DNA of 64,000 nucleotides from Clostridium_AD sp937920395 (GTDB lineage: Bacteria; Bacillota; Clostridia; Clostridiales; Clostridiaceae): assembly GCA_052274345.1 (NCBI GenBank), contig DAVZGP010000014.1, positions 6,483 to 70,482 of the forward strand, in the 5' to 3' direction. Both the position numbers and the translations under genes were made by a program. The notes under the pieces were generated by a model. The model was not told where the DNA came from, searched no databases, and worked only from the letters and a program-made list of their open reading frames with translations. Every line of letters starts with the position of its first letter. Position 1 is the stretch's first letter. Below, in pieces: positions 35,311 through 43,139 of this stretch.

Positions 35311-35979
35311 ATGAATAAAGAAAAAGCAGTAGTAGTATTCAGTGGTGGCCAAGATAGCACTACTTGTTTATTTTGGGCATTAAAAAAATATAAGGAAGTT
35401 ATAGCTGTATCTTTTGATTATGGTCAGAAACATATATTAGAACTTGAATGTGCAAAAACTATATGCAAAGAGCATGATGTTGAATTTCATGTTTTAGATT
35501 TACATTTACTTAATCAGTTAGCTCCAAATTCCTTAACAAGAAAAGATATGAAAGTTGATGAATCAGCTCCTACTAATGGTGTTCCCAATTCTTTTGTAGA
35601 TGGACGTAACTTATTGTTTTTAACTTTTGTAGCCGTATTTGCAAAGCAAAGAGGTATAAATAATATAATAACCGGTGTATCTCAAAGTGATTTTAGTGGA
35701 TATCCCGATTGCCGAGATGTGTTTATTAAGTCCTTAAATGTAACCTTAAATTTAGCTATGGGTTATGATTTTGTAATTGAAACCCCCTTGATGTGGATTA
35801 ACAAAGCAGAAACTTGGAAAATGGCTTATGATTTAGGTGTGCTTGATGTGGTCAAAGAGCAAACATTAACTTGTTATAATGGTATAAAAGGTAACGGTTG
35901 TGGAGACTGTCCCTCTTGTAAACTAAGAAAAAAAGGATATTTAGAATTCAAAGAAAAATATTTGGTACAAAAAAAATAA
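35311..35979 (+). CDS. queC: 7-cyano-7-deazaguanine (preQ0) synthase
   Basis: 222-residue PP-loop ATP-dependent enzyme making preQ0 from carboxy-deazaguanine. ATP motif VVFSGGQDSTTCLFWA and the C-terminal zinc site CYNGIKGNGCGDCPSC are present. AAAGGAG precedes the ATG. It ends the operon. Genes for the next steps (queF, tgt, queA, queG or queH) are not in this window. Confidence 0.94.
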   Translation: MNKEKAVVVFSGGQDSTTCLFWALKKYKEVIAVSFDYGQKHILELECAKTICKEHDVEFHVLDLHLLNQLAPNSLTRKDMKVDESAPTNGVPNSFVDGRNLLFLTFVAVFAKQRGINNIITGVSQSDFSGYPDCRDVFIKSLNVTLNLAMGYDFVIETPLMWINKAETWKMAYDLGVLDVVKEQTLTCYNGIKGNGCGDCPSCKLRKKGYLEFKEKYLVQKK

Positions 35980-35982
35980 AAC

Positions 35983-36027
35983 AAACTGTTATTACACTGC
36001 AAAGCTTTGTAATAACAGTTTATTTAA
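35983..36027 (+). terminator. terminator of the queuosine operon
   Basis: A 14-bp inverted repeat (35983-35996 with 36008-36021) with further pairing in the loop, followed by a modest T/A tract, 4 bases after the queC stop. It overlaps the 3' end of a truncated gene on the opposite strand. Confidence 0.75.
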
Positions 36028-36081
36028 ATAATCATCAGTTATTGTTCCATCAATATCAATACATATATTTAAATTTTTCAT
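35992..36081 (-). pseudogene. truncated HAD-superfamily (5'-nucleotidase-like) gene remnant
   Basis: The minus strand encodes 29 residues starting MKNLNICIDIDGTITDDY, the HAD motif I (DxDGT) and the usual opening of clostridial nucleotidase-type HAD proteins. It is preceded by a GGAGAGTGAAGGATT ribosome site. The frame then runs into the queC terminator hairpin and stops. Only the first 5% or so of the expected gene remains. The rest of 36082-36184 shows no gene. Confidence 0.72.
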
Positions 36082-36184
36082 AATCCTTCACTCTCCTCTC
36101 TATGCTTTCATTATATGCATGAAAGGTTAAGAACAGGTTAAATAAAGGTTAGGTTTTATTTAATTATTATTATCACCCGTTGCT

Positions 36185-37135
36185 TTAAGTTATTACATAA
36201 TAATCCATTACAGAAACCTCTTCAAATCCACAAGATTCGTAAAGTCCAAGTGCATTTTTATTTTGACGTGCAACTTCAAGAAAAACATTATCAACATCTT
36301 TTTCTCTTAATATATCTAATGTAGCTAATAAAACTTCTCTTCCATAACCTTTGCCTCTAAAAGCTGGAAGCATTCCAAATCCATAAATAAACCCTTCCTT
36401 ATTAATTATGCTAATGTGAACTTTACCAATAATTTCCTCTTTAAGAAGTGCCATATAACTAATAAAATTATTACCTTGCTGAATAAAAGAATTTTCTAAA
36501 GCTTCTTTACCCTCATTAACTACCTTATCCATATTAACTGCTGTATCATCTATTTCATTTTGCGGCTTTCCAAAATAAATAGAGGTTTGACTATCAATTT
36601 CAGCTGCATCCTCAATAGTTGCTAATCTAAGTTTAACAAGACTAGAATTCTCTTGTTTATTATTAATATTAGCCTCTAAATTTTTTCTATTTAAACCCAT
36701 TTTATACTCTGATGAAACATATTCACCTCCAATAGAATTGATAAATGTCAATCCCGAAATAGATGTATGATCACATAGCACTAGAATCTCTGCTTGAGAT
36801 ATTTTTTGCCATTCTTCCTTCGCCATTAAATATAGTTTTCTAAATATTCCACGTCGCCTAAAGTCAGGATGCACCATTCCACTTATTTCAACTGAATTTC
36901 CTCCGAAATTACATACTCCTAAATATCCTACTAAAATCTTATTCTCATAATAAAGAAATTCTAAAAAAGCTTCATCCTTTGTAATTTTTTTTCTTTGGCT
37001 TCTTTTTAAATCAAGTTCCAATTTTAAGTAAGTCTTTTGTTTTTTGTAACAAATAGCGCAAAGACTCCTAATAGCCTTATTATCTTCCTCATCTAATTTT
37101 AATTTCATACAAATAGTTTGATTATAACTATTCAT
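36185..37135 (-). CDS. tandem GNAT-domain N-acetyltransferase
   Basis: 316 residues with two GNAT folds. In the first (about 45-150) the acetyl-CoA loop is VHPDFRRRGIFRKLY; in the second (165-316) it is LPAFRGKGYGREVLLAT with the NKNALGLYESCGFEE end motif. Double-GNAT proteins of this type acetylate small amines or antibiotics in other bacteria; the substrate here is unknown. AGGGGG precedes the ATG at 37135. It follows the 37163-37855 gene by 27 bases on the same strand and is probably cotranscribed. Confidence 0.85.
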   Translation of the reverse strand: MNSYNQTICMKLKLDEEDNKAIRSLCAICYKKQKTYLKLELDLKRSQRKKITKDEAFLEFLYYENKILVGYLGVCNFGGNSVEISGMVHPDFRRRGIFRKLYLMAKEEWQKISQAEILVLCDHTSISGLTFINSIGGEYVSSEYKMGLNRKNLEANINNKQENSSLVKLRLATIEDAAEIDSQTSIYFGKPQNEIDDTAVNMDKVVNEGKEALENSFIQQGNNFISYMALLKEEIIGKVHISIINKEGFIYGFGMLPAFRGKGYGREVLLATLDILREKDVDNVFLEVARQNKNALGLYESCGFEEVSVMDYYVIT

Positions 37136-37162
37136 TATTTTCCCCCTAGTATTTCCTTTAAT

Positions 37163-37855
37163 TTAAATTCTACTTTTCTTACTTTTACTAACTCTTTTAC
37201 TAGTTTTTTTGCTATTCCTATCTCTAGAAACAACCATCCAAAAATGTTTAATAGTATGAAACCCTTCATAAAAAAAACCTGTTTTACAAAAGAAGAGCTC
37301 ATCCTCCTTCGTTTTTTTCTGCACCCTAAATGGGTAATCATCAAGATTTCCTGAGTAGCAAATAAACTTTTCCATAATCCTACAAATATCTGTTGGTGTT
37401 ATCTGATATGTTTCTAATGTTGTAAGCCTTATGCCTGCATTCTTTAAAGTTTCCATAACAAATTCAGTACATATATATGTCTTGTAAACAACATACCTTT
37501 TATTATTAATAAGCCCAATAGCTTGAAGAAAATTGTAGTAATAAACCTCTGCATCGTTATAAACTTCGTAAATATATTTACTTATCAATTCATATTCTTG
37601 CGTTGTAACGGGTATCCTGTATATGTTAATAGGTACATTTTCTTTTAGTCCTATAGTAAGAGTAAATGCGCTCTCACGCACTATCCCCCCCACAAGAGGA
37701 TTACTTACTGACAACCTACAAAATGAATACATTTGACTTAAATTTTCATCTAAGCTAATGGAGGCATGATTATATTTCTCTTTTAAAAATCTTCTAACTA
37801 TCTTCCCTGTAGCTGTTGGTGTTCTTGAAATAACAACATAAATATTTTTTTCCAT
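37163..37855 (-). CDS. putative permuted papain-like (NlpC/P60/YiiX-type) hydrolase
   Basis: 230 residues. Weak family match judged from pattern: His30 in KYNHASISLD and Cys129 in TYICTEFVMETLKNAG are placed as in permuted NlpC/P60 enzymes, where His precedes Cys in sequence. No signal peptide is seen. The C-terminus is strongly basic (KKTSKRVSKSKKSR). The ATG at 37855 follows AAGGAG; an upstream start (37876) has no site. Possible substrates are peptides, amides or lipids; not established. Confidence 0.6.
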   Translation of the reverse strand: MEKNIYVVISRTPTATGKIVRRFLKEKYNHASISLDENLSQMYSFCRLSVSNPLVGGIVRESAFTLTIGLKENVPINIYRIPVTTQEYELISKYIYEVYNDAEVYYYNFLQAIGLINNKRYVVYKTYICTEFVMETLKNAGIRLTTLETYQITPTDICRIMEKFICYSGNLDDYPFRVQKKTKEDELFFCKTGFFYEGFHTIKHFWMVVSRDRNSKKTSKRVSKSKKSRI

Positions 37856-38113
37856 TTCATTTCTCCTTGTTACCACTTATATAAACCGGTGACTTTCATT
37901 CTAAGAAGTGTCTAAACTATAAAATTCACACAAAATAATAATTTTTAGAATAAAGAAAATGAAATTATTTATATTATAAACTTTAGCATAATTATTTTCC
38001 ACAAAAACCATCCTTACATAATATACTTTTATCAATTAATATATTCTAAACTCATCATTATATTATTCCCAAATATGAAATTTTTATGTAATTTATTATG
38101 TAGAAAATATTTA

Positions 38114-38142
38114 TTGACAAAATATAAAATTAAACATAATAT
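38114..38142 (+). promoter_or_regulatory. promoter of the AraC-family gene
   Basis: TTGACA (38114-38119), 17 bases, TAATAT (38137-38142), about 115 bases before the coding start. The surrounding 37856-38258 is a divergent intergenic region of very high AT content with no other gene visible. Confidence 0.7.
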
Positions 38143-38258
38143 TTCTTTATTACCTAAAATATAAAATTAAATTTACTATTTAATTTACGTGGTCTATCAT
38201 GTCTCAATTTAAGATGTATAATATATATACACATAATCAAAATAAAGGGGTTACTAAA

Positions 38259-40346
38259 ATGAGAAAAGAATATATAAGTTATATGAATGATTTACCTATA
38301 AGTATCTCCCTTAAGAATATAAATGACTACCCGATACACTGGCATAATTCTATAGAAATAATCTTTGTACTAGAGGGCACTGTTAATGTACTTATAGAAT
38401 CAGGAAATTATGAAGTATACGCACGTGAACTTGAGATTATAAATTGTGATGAAGCGCATAGAATTTACTCGGATGTTGAAAATAAGGTATTAATTTTTCA
38501 CTTAGACCCTACATTTTTCGAAAAATATTATGATGATATGAAAAATATATATTTTTATACAAACTCAAGTGAAGAAGGTGCACAAAGAGAGGAAAAGTAT
38601 GATGTTCTACGAAAGTATTTATCTATTTTAGCTTGCGAAGTAATACAAAAAAGCGAAAACTTTGATGATCAGATAGAGTCCATTTTAGTAAAGTTATTAT
38701 TCCATTTAATAAACAACTTCCACTATCTTTCATATGACGAAAAAGATATAAAAGAGAATGTAACACAATTTCAAAGATATCATAGAATTATTAGATATAT
38801 ATACAATAACTATATGAACAAGATAAGTTTGCAGGATATAGCAAGCATAGAATATTTAAGTTCTTATTATTTATGTCATCAAATAAAAGAAATGTCTGGA
38901 ACAAATTTAAAAGAATTAGTAAATAATGTACGAGTAGATGAATCTATTAAATTATTATTAGATACTGATAAAACAATATCAGATATTTCTTTTGATGTTG
39001 GTTTTTCTCATGCTAGGTATTACAATAAAAGTTTTAAAGATCATTATAAGTGTACACCACTACAATTTAGAAAAAAATATGATATACCAGCTGATCAATT
39101 TGATAATTTTAAAAAAATACAAACTTATGATCTCTCTACTTCCATTCAATATTTATCCAATTACTTAGAAGACTATGATAGATTTAACTATACAAATAAA
39201 ATTATAAAACTACAAACAGATTTTACTCTCCCAAGTGTACATTTATACCATAAATGGGAAGAAAATATAAATTTAGGTCAAGCAAAAGAACTTATTAAAG
39301 CAAGAGAACAAGAATACCTAAGAACTTTTCAAGAGGCTATAGGTTTTAAAAATGGTATTGTTCAAAATCTCTTTGGAAAAGAAATGAAAATATATTTTAA
39401 TGAAAATGTAAATTTTTTAAATTGGAATGAAGTTGAAAAGCTATTAGAGTTTTTAATGGATATATCACTTGTTCCAGTAATAATTTTAGATCAAATTTTT
39501 GAAGAAAAAAGTTCTTTCATAAAGCTTTTAGAAAGCTTTATATTATATTTTGCAGATATATATGGAATAGAGGTTGTAAAGTTATGGAGATTTCAAAGTT
39601 CAATAAATCTTTCTATAGAATATATAGAGATTTCTAAGCAAATTTTCGATAAATATCAACTGCAAGATTTAATAGAAGAACCTTTTAATGGCCCGGAAGC
39701 TATAAATACTATTTATGACTCATCATATATGCTTCCATATATTATTCATAATTTTATTAATGATACTAGCAGCTTAAATGCATTAAAAGCTTTCGACACC
39801 GTAGAAGAAAACTCAATTTTAAATAATGAACTATTTTTCGGATCACCTGGACTTCTTACATTAGACGGAATAAGAAAAGCTTCATATTATGCCTATTATT
39901 TATTGTCTAAACTAGGAGATGAGGTTATAGATAAAGGCGATGGATATATTATCACAAGAAGAGATGAAGATATCCAGGTTTTACTTTACAGTTACAGTGA
40001 TGAACTTAATACCTTAATTAAGTTAGAGGATTTATCTAAAGGTAAAGGTATTAAAAATATTACTGAGAGAAAGATATCCTTATCAATTAAAAATTTGATT
40101 CATGACTACAAAGTTATTAAATATGAAATCGGAGAAAAAGTTGGCTCAGCTTATGATATCTGGTTACGCATGGGTAAGCCAAAACGACTTGGTTATGATG
40201 AGTGGAAAATTCTAACTAAGATTTCTACTCCTAACATTTCCTTATCATATGCTAAAAAAACAGCAGTTTATAATAACATAATAAAAATAGAAGGCTATGG
40301 TTCTACATTAATAGTTCTTCAAGAAGTACAAAAACACCTATTTTAG
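38259..40346 (+). CDS. AraC-family regulator fused to a GH39-like C-terminal domain
   Basis: 695 residues. Residues 1-140 are a cupin sensor (PIHWHNSIEIIFVLEGTVNV). Residues 170-270 carry the AraC helix-turn-helix pair (SLQDIASIEYLSSYYLCHQI, TISDISFDVGFSHARYYNKS). Residues 300-695 resemble glycoside hydrolase family 39 beta-xylosidase-like domains; a catalytic Glu pair is not obvious, so this part may be a sugar sensor. The ATG at 38259 follows AAAGGGG. A following MATE gene is on the same strand beyond a terminator. The inducing sugar is unknown. Confidence 0.8.
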   Translation: MRKEYISYMNDLPISISLKNINDYPIHWHNSIEIIFVLEGTVNVLIESGNYEVYARELEIINCDEAHRIYSDVENKVLIFHLDPTFFEKYYDDMKNIYFYTNSSEEGAQREEKYDVLRKYLSILACEVIQKSENFDDQIESILVKLLFHLINNFHYLSYDEKDIKENVTQFQRYHRIIRYIYNNYMNKISLQDIASIEYLSSYYLCHQIKEMSGTNLKELVNNVRVDESIKLLLDTDKTISDISFDVGFSHARYYNKSFKDHYKCTPLQFRKKYDIPADQFDNFKKIQTYDLSTSIQYLSNYLEDYDRFNYTNKIIKLQTDFTLPSVHLYHKWEENINLGQAKELIKAREQEYLRTFQEAIGFKNGIVQNLFGKEMKIYFNENVNFLNWNEVEKLLEFLMDISLVPVIILDQIFEEKSSFIKLLESFILYFADIYGIEVVKLWRFQSSINLSIEYIEISKQIFDKYQLQDLIEEPFNGPEAINTIYDSSYMLPYIIHNFINDTSSLNALKAFDTVEENSILNNELFFGSPGLLTLDGIRKASYYAYYLLSKLGDEVIDKGDGYIITRRDEDIQVLLYSYSDELNTLIKLEDLSKGKGIKNITERKISLSIKNLIHDYKVIKYEIGEKVGSAYDIWLRMGKPKRLGYDEWKILTKISTPNISLSYAKKTAVYNNIIKIEGYGSTLIVLQEVQKHLF

Positions 40347-40358
40347 GGTGTTTTTTTG
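40332..40358 (+). terminator. terminator overlapping the AraC gene stop
   Basis: AAACACC (40332-40338) pairs with GGTGTTT, followed by a run of seven T to 40357. The stem includes the final codons. A second inverted repeat, GCTAAC-GTTAGC, follows at about 40373-40390. Confidence 0.85.
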
Positions 40359-40491
40359 TTATTTGTATATAATGCTAACTCTCATGTTAGCAATTTTGTA
40401 CTTTTTATCTAGCAAGCATGTGAATGTTAAAAAATGCATAATAGCGTAAAATAATATTATAGAAATAAAAATTTAAGGAGTAGTGGATTTC

Positions 40492-41919
40492 ATGACACTA
40501 AGTAACATCGCAGAAAGTAATAAAATGTTTGCTGAGGAAAACATTTCTAAACTTTTATATAAATTCTCAGTACCAGCAATAATTTCTTTAATGGTAGCAG
40601 AAATGTACAACATGGTGGATTCAATGTTTTTAGGTCAAGCAATTGGTGCTAATGCAATTGGTGCTTTAACCATAGCATTTCCAATTCAAAGACTATTCTT
40701 TGCCATATCTATGCTTATAGCTATCGGTGCTTCAACTTGTGTTTCACGAAGCTGTGGAGACAAAGATTATGAAACTCTTAAAACAATTATACCAAATGCT
40801 ATAATTTTAATGTTTATAATAGTATCTATAATTGCTGCTAGTATTTTTATTTTTCAAGATAGGATTTTAATTAGCCTAGGAGCCTCTAAAAACACATTTT
40901 CTCTTGCAAAAAATTATATAAGTATAATCTTAATCGGTGTACTATTTCAATCTTTCACCGTAATTGCATCATATATTATAACATCTTTTGGAAACACCAA
41001 AATAGTTTTATTAAGCACTTCTATTGGAGCAATTTTCAATGTAATTATAGATTATTTTCTAATAAATGTATTTTCATACGGAGTAAAAGGAGCTGCTATA
41101 GCAACTGTTGCATCGCAAATAATTGCTTTTATATATGTTCTAATTGTATTTATAAAATTAAAAACAAGTTTGAATTTTTCTTTTAAATTACGTCTTAATA
41201 AGGCAATATCTATTGGAATAATTAGTATTGGATTTTCAACCTTTATAGTAGAGATATCTGATGCACTAGTAGCTGCTATCTTAAACAATCTACTATTCTC
41301 CTATGGTGGAGATTCAGCTATTGTAACAATAGGTTTAACTACAAGGGTTTCAATGTTTTTGTTTATGACTGTTATGGGTATAAGTTCAGCTATGCAACCA
41401 ATTGCTGCCTATAATTTTGGTGCTGGAAATTATACAAGATTAAAAGAAGTCGTTAAATCATCCATAATTGCAGTTTCTGTAAGTTCAACTTTATTATGGG
41501 CAATATTTATGATTTTTTCAAACCAACTAATAGGTTTATTTATAAGTGATAAAGCCATTATCGAACAAACCACTAAGGCTTTTAGAATGGTTATCGCTGT
41601 ATTTCCTTGTATTGGGGTATATTATTTAGCAATTTCTTATTGCCAAGCTATAAATAGAGTTAAAGCCTCTTTCAAATTGTCAATCTTCAGGCAAATAATA
41701 GTATTTATACCACTTGTATATTCATTTGTAATTGGTTTAGATATGGGAGTCTTCGGAGCATGGCTTGCTTATCCAATTTCAGATGTGATATCCTTTATTA
41801 CAGCAGCTATATTTATAAGGTATACTTATACATCACTTGAAATACTAGAAAGGCATCAGATTTTTAAACTTAATAAGATCAAAATGAGAATAGCAAGTAT
41901 CGCTAGAACTGCTAGCTAA
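40492..41919 (+). CDS. MATE-family multidrug/metabolite efflux protein
   Basis: 475-residue integral membrane protein with about 12 hydrophobic segments in two related halves. The conserved first-helix region is FSVPAIISLMVAEMYNMVDS and the second half holds MGISSAMQPIAAYNFGAGN. It would export drugs or organic cations using a Na+ or H+ gradient. The ATG at 40492 lies 11 bases after AAGGAG; an in-frame GTG at 40483 lies too close. Substrate unknown. Confidence 0.92.
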   Translation: MTLSNIAESNKMFAEENISKLLYKFSVPAIISLMVAEMYNMVDSMFLGQAIGANAIGALTIAFPIQRLFFAISMLIAIGASTCVSRSCGDKDYETLKTIIPNAIILMFIIVSIIAASIFIFQDRILISLGASKNTFSLAKNYISIILIGVLFQSFTVIASYIITSFGNTKIVLLSTSIGAIFNVIIDYFLINVFSYGVKGAAIATVASQIIAFIYVLIVFIKLKTSLNFSFKLRLNKAISIGIISIGFSTFIVEISDALVAAILNNLLFSYGGDSAIVTIGLTTRVSMFLFMTVMGISSAMQPIAAYNFGAGNYTRLKEVVKSSIIAVSVSSTLLWAIFMIFSNQLIGLFISDKAIIEQTTKAFRMVIAVFPCIGVYYLAISYCQAINRVKASFKLSIFRQIIVFIPLVYSFVIGLDMGVFGAWLAYPISDVISFITAAIFIRYTYTSLEILERHQIFKLNKIKMRIASIARTAS

Positions 41920-41994
41920 TATATTTCTTCAAAACAAAAATATAGTTTTGTAAAAAATCAATATAAAAAAATAAAATACTACTTTGATTTTTTA

Positions 41995-42645
41995 TTAGAC
42001 TTGTTCTATTTCTCCCTCTTTTATCATATTTATATCTCCATAAAATTGTAATTCATTGTTAATTACAACTATTCCATCTCCGTCATTACAAGTATAAACT
42101 ATATTACCGGTATTATTAGAATACTTCTTTATATCATCTAAATACTTACTACTCTTATTCCAATGTGGCATAAAATTAAAATCAACTAAAGCCAAAGATG
42201 ATAGATTTGATAAACCTACTATATCCTCACCGCCAAACTGTGCAGCTGATATATCATTTGCCATCATTATGGCACCTGCGCATAGCCCAATAATACACCC
42301 ACCATTTTTCACATATCGTCTTAGCCTAGTTATAAAATATCTTTTCTTAAGATTATTTAAAAAATAGTAAGCATTACCACCTGATAAATATATTACATCA
42401 GACTTAAATATTGCATCTATTTTATCCATACTGCAAAAATCATCTATATCAAAATAATTAAATTCAAAATTTCCATATTCACGTAATTGCATTTTTGTAT
42501 TTTTGAAACTTTCTAATTTCTTATCAGTTATTGAAGGAATATAACTCATAGTATATTTTCTATCTAAAAATATTTCTTTCATTCTCTTTATTAAATTCAC
42601 ATTGTCCTTTTGAGTAAACCCACTGAGCAAAACTAACGCTCCCAT
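41995..42645 (-). CDS. peptidase S51 (dipeptidase E-like) with Cys at the nucleophile position
   Basis: 216 residues matching PepE/cyanophycinase-type proteins: VLLSGF at the start, DVIYLSGGNAYYFLNNL, the nucleophile elbow GCIIGLCAGAIMMA, and FMPHW with His161. In S51 peptidases the elbow is GxSAG; here residue 122 is Cys (GLCAG). That may be an active Cys variant, as in class I amidotransferase-like folds, or an altered function. The ATG at 42645 has a GAGGTGA site. Convergent with the MATE gene; a weak inverted repeat lies between them (about 41955-41994). Confidence 0.82.
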   Translation of the reverse strand: MGALVLLSGFTQKDNVNLIKRMKEIFLDRKYTMSYIPSITDKKLESFKNTKMQLREYGNFEFNYFDIDDFCSMDKIDAIFKSDVIYLSGGNAYYFLNNLKKRYFITRLRRYVKNGGCIIGLCAGAIMMANDISAAQFGGEDIVGLSNLSSLALVDFNFMPHWNKSSKYLDDIKKYSNNTGNIVYTCNDGDGIVVINNELQFYGDINMIKEGEIEQV

Positions 42646-42965
42646 ATTATTATCACCTCACTTTCATATCTCCCATAATCTTAGTTACAAAATGATTATG
42701 AAACTAAATTAAAACCTAAATATCCTATAAGATTTCGATTATTCTATATATTATAACATATTTATGAAAACCTATACATGAACATATAATTAATTCTTTT
42801 TTAAAGTCTATGAGATTTTTTAGCACAATATTCATCCTCTACTACTAATATATGTTGTTTATTAAAAAAAGTGAATTTAAACATAATAGTCTCTAATAAT
42901 TGTGTACTAAAATAAACATGATATATCTGTTTTTTCTTGTCACTTGGATTGTAAAATTTGCTATA

Positions 42966-42994
42966 TTGACATCTTGTAAAAATATATGTATAAT
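42966..42994 (+). promoter_or_regulatory. consensus promoter of the gltX leader
   Basis: Perfect TTGACA (42966-42971), 17 bases, perfect TATAAT (42989-42994). Transcription would start near 43001, giving a leader of only about 140 bases before the synthetase. Confidence 0.8.
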
Positions 42995-43000
42995 TGAAGT

Positions 43001-43099
43001 TAAATGTAATGGAAGAGATAAGTATGTATAATTTCAATTTAGGTGGTATCGCGAAAGTTTACCTTTCGTCCTATTATATTATAGGATGAGAGGTTTTTT
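43001..43099 (+). promoter_or_regulatory. short T-box-like antiterminator/terminator element, no recognisable stem I
   Basis: The T-box core AGGTGGTATCGCGAAAG is at 43041-43057. The antiterminator can form from TAGG (43040-43043) with CCTA (43070-43073) and CGAAAG (43052-43057) with CTTTCG (43063-43068). The competing terminator pairs 43061-43074 with 43081-43094 (14 bp, two G-U) and is followed by six T. Only about 40 bases separate the predicted transcription start from the T-box core, too few for the usual stem I that reads the tRNA anticodon. GGAAGAGATAAGTA at 43012-43025 resembles the usual 5' start of stem I. Confidence 0.75.
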
Positions 43100-43139
43100 A
43101 TTTTAAATTAAACTACTTACATAAGAAAGGATGATTAAT

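Noticed and set aside
37135..37344. 69-codon frame between the GNAT gene and the papain-like gene
   Set aside because: It is an out-of-frame reading of the 3' end of the 37163-37855 gene.
42801..43037. 78-codon minus-strand frame in the gltX leader
   Set aside because: No ribosome site or recognisable protein; it overlaps the promoter and the 5' part of the T-box-like leader.
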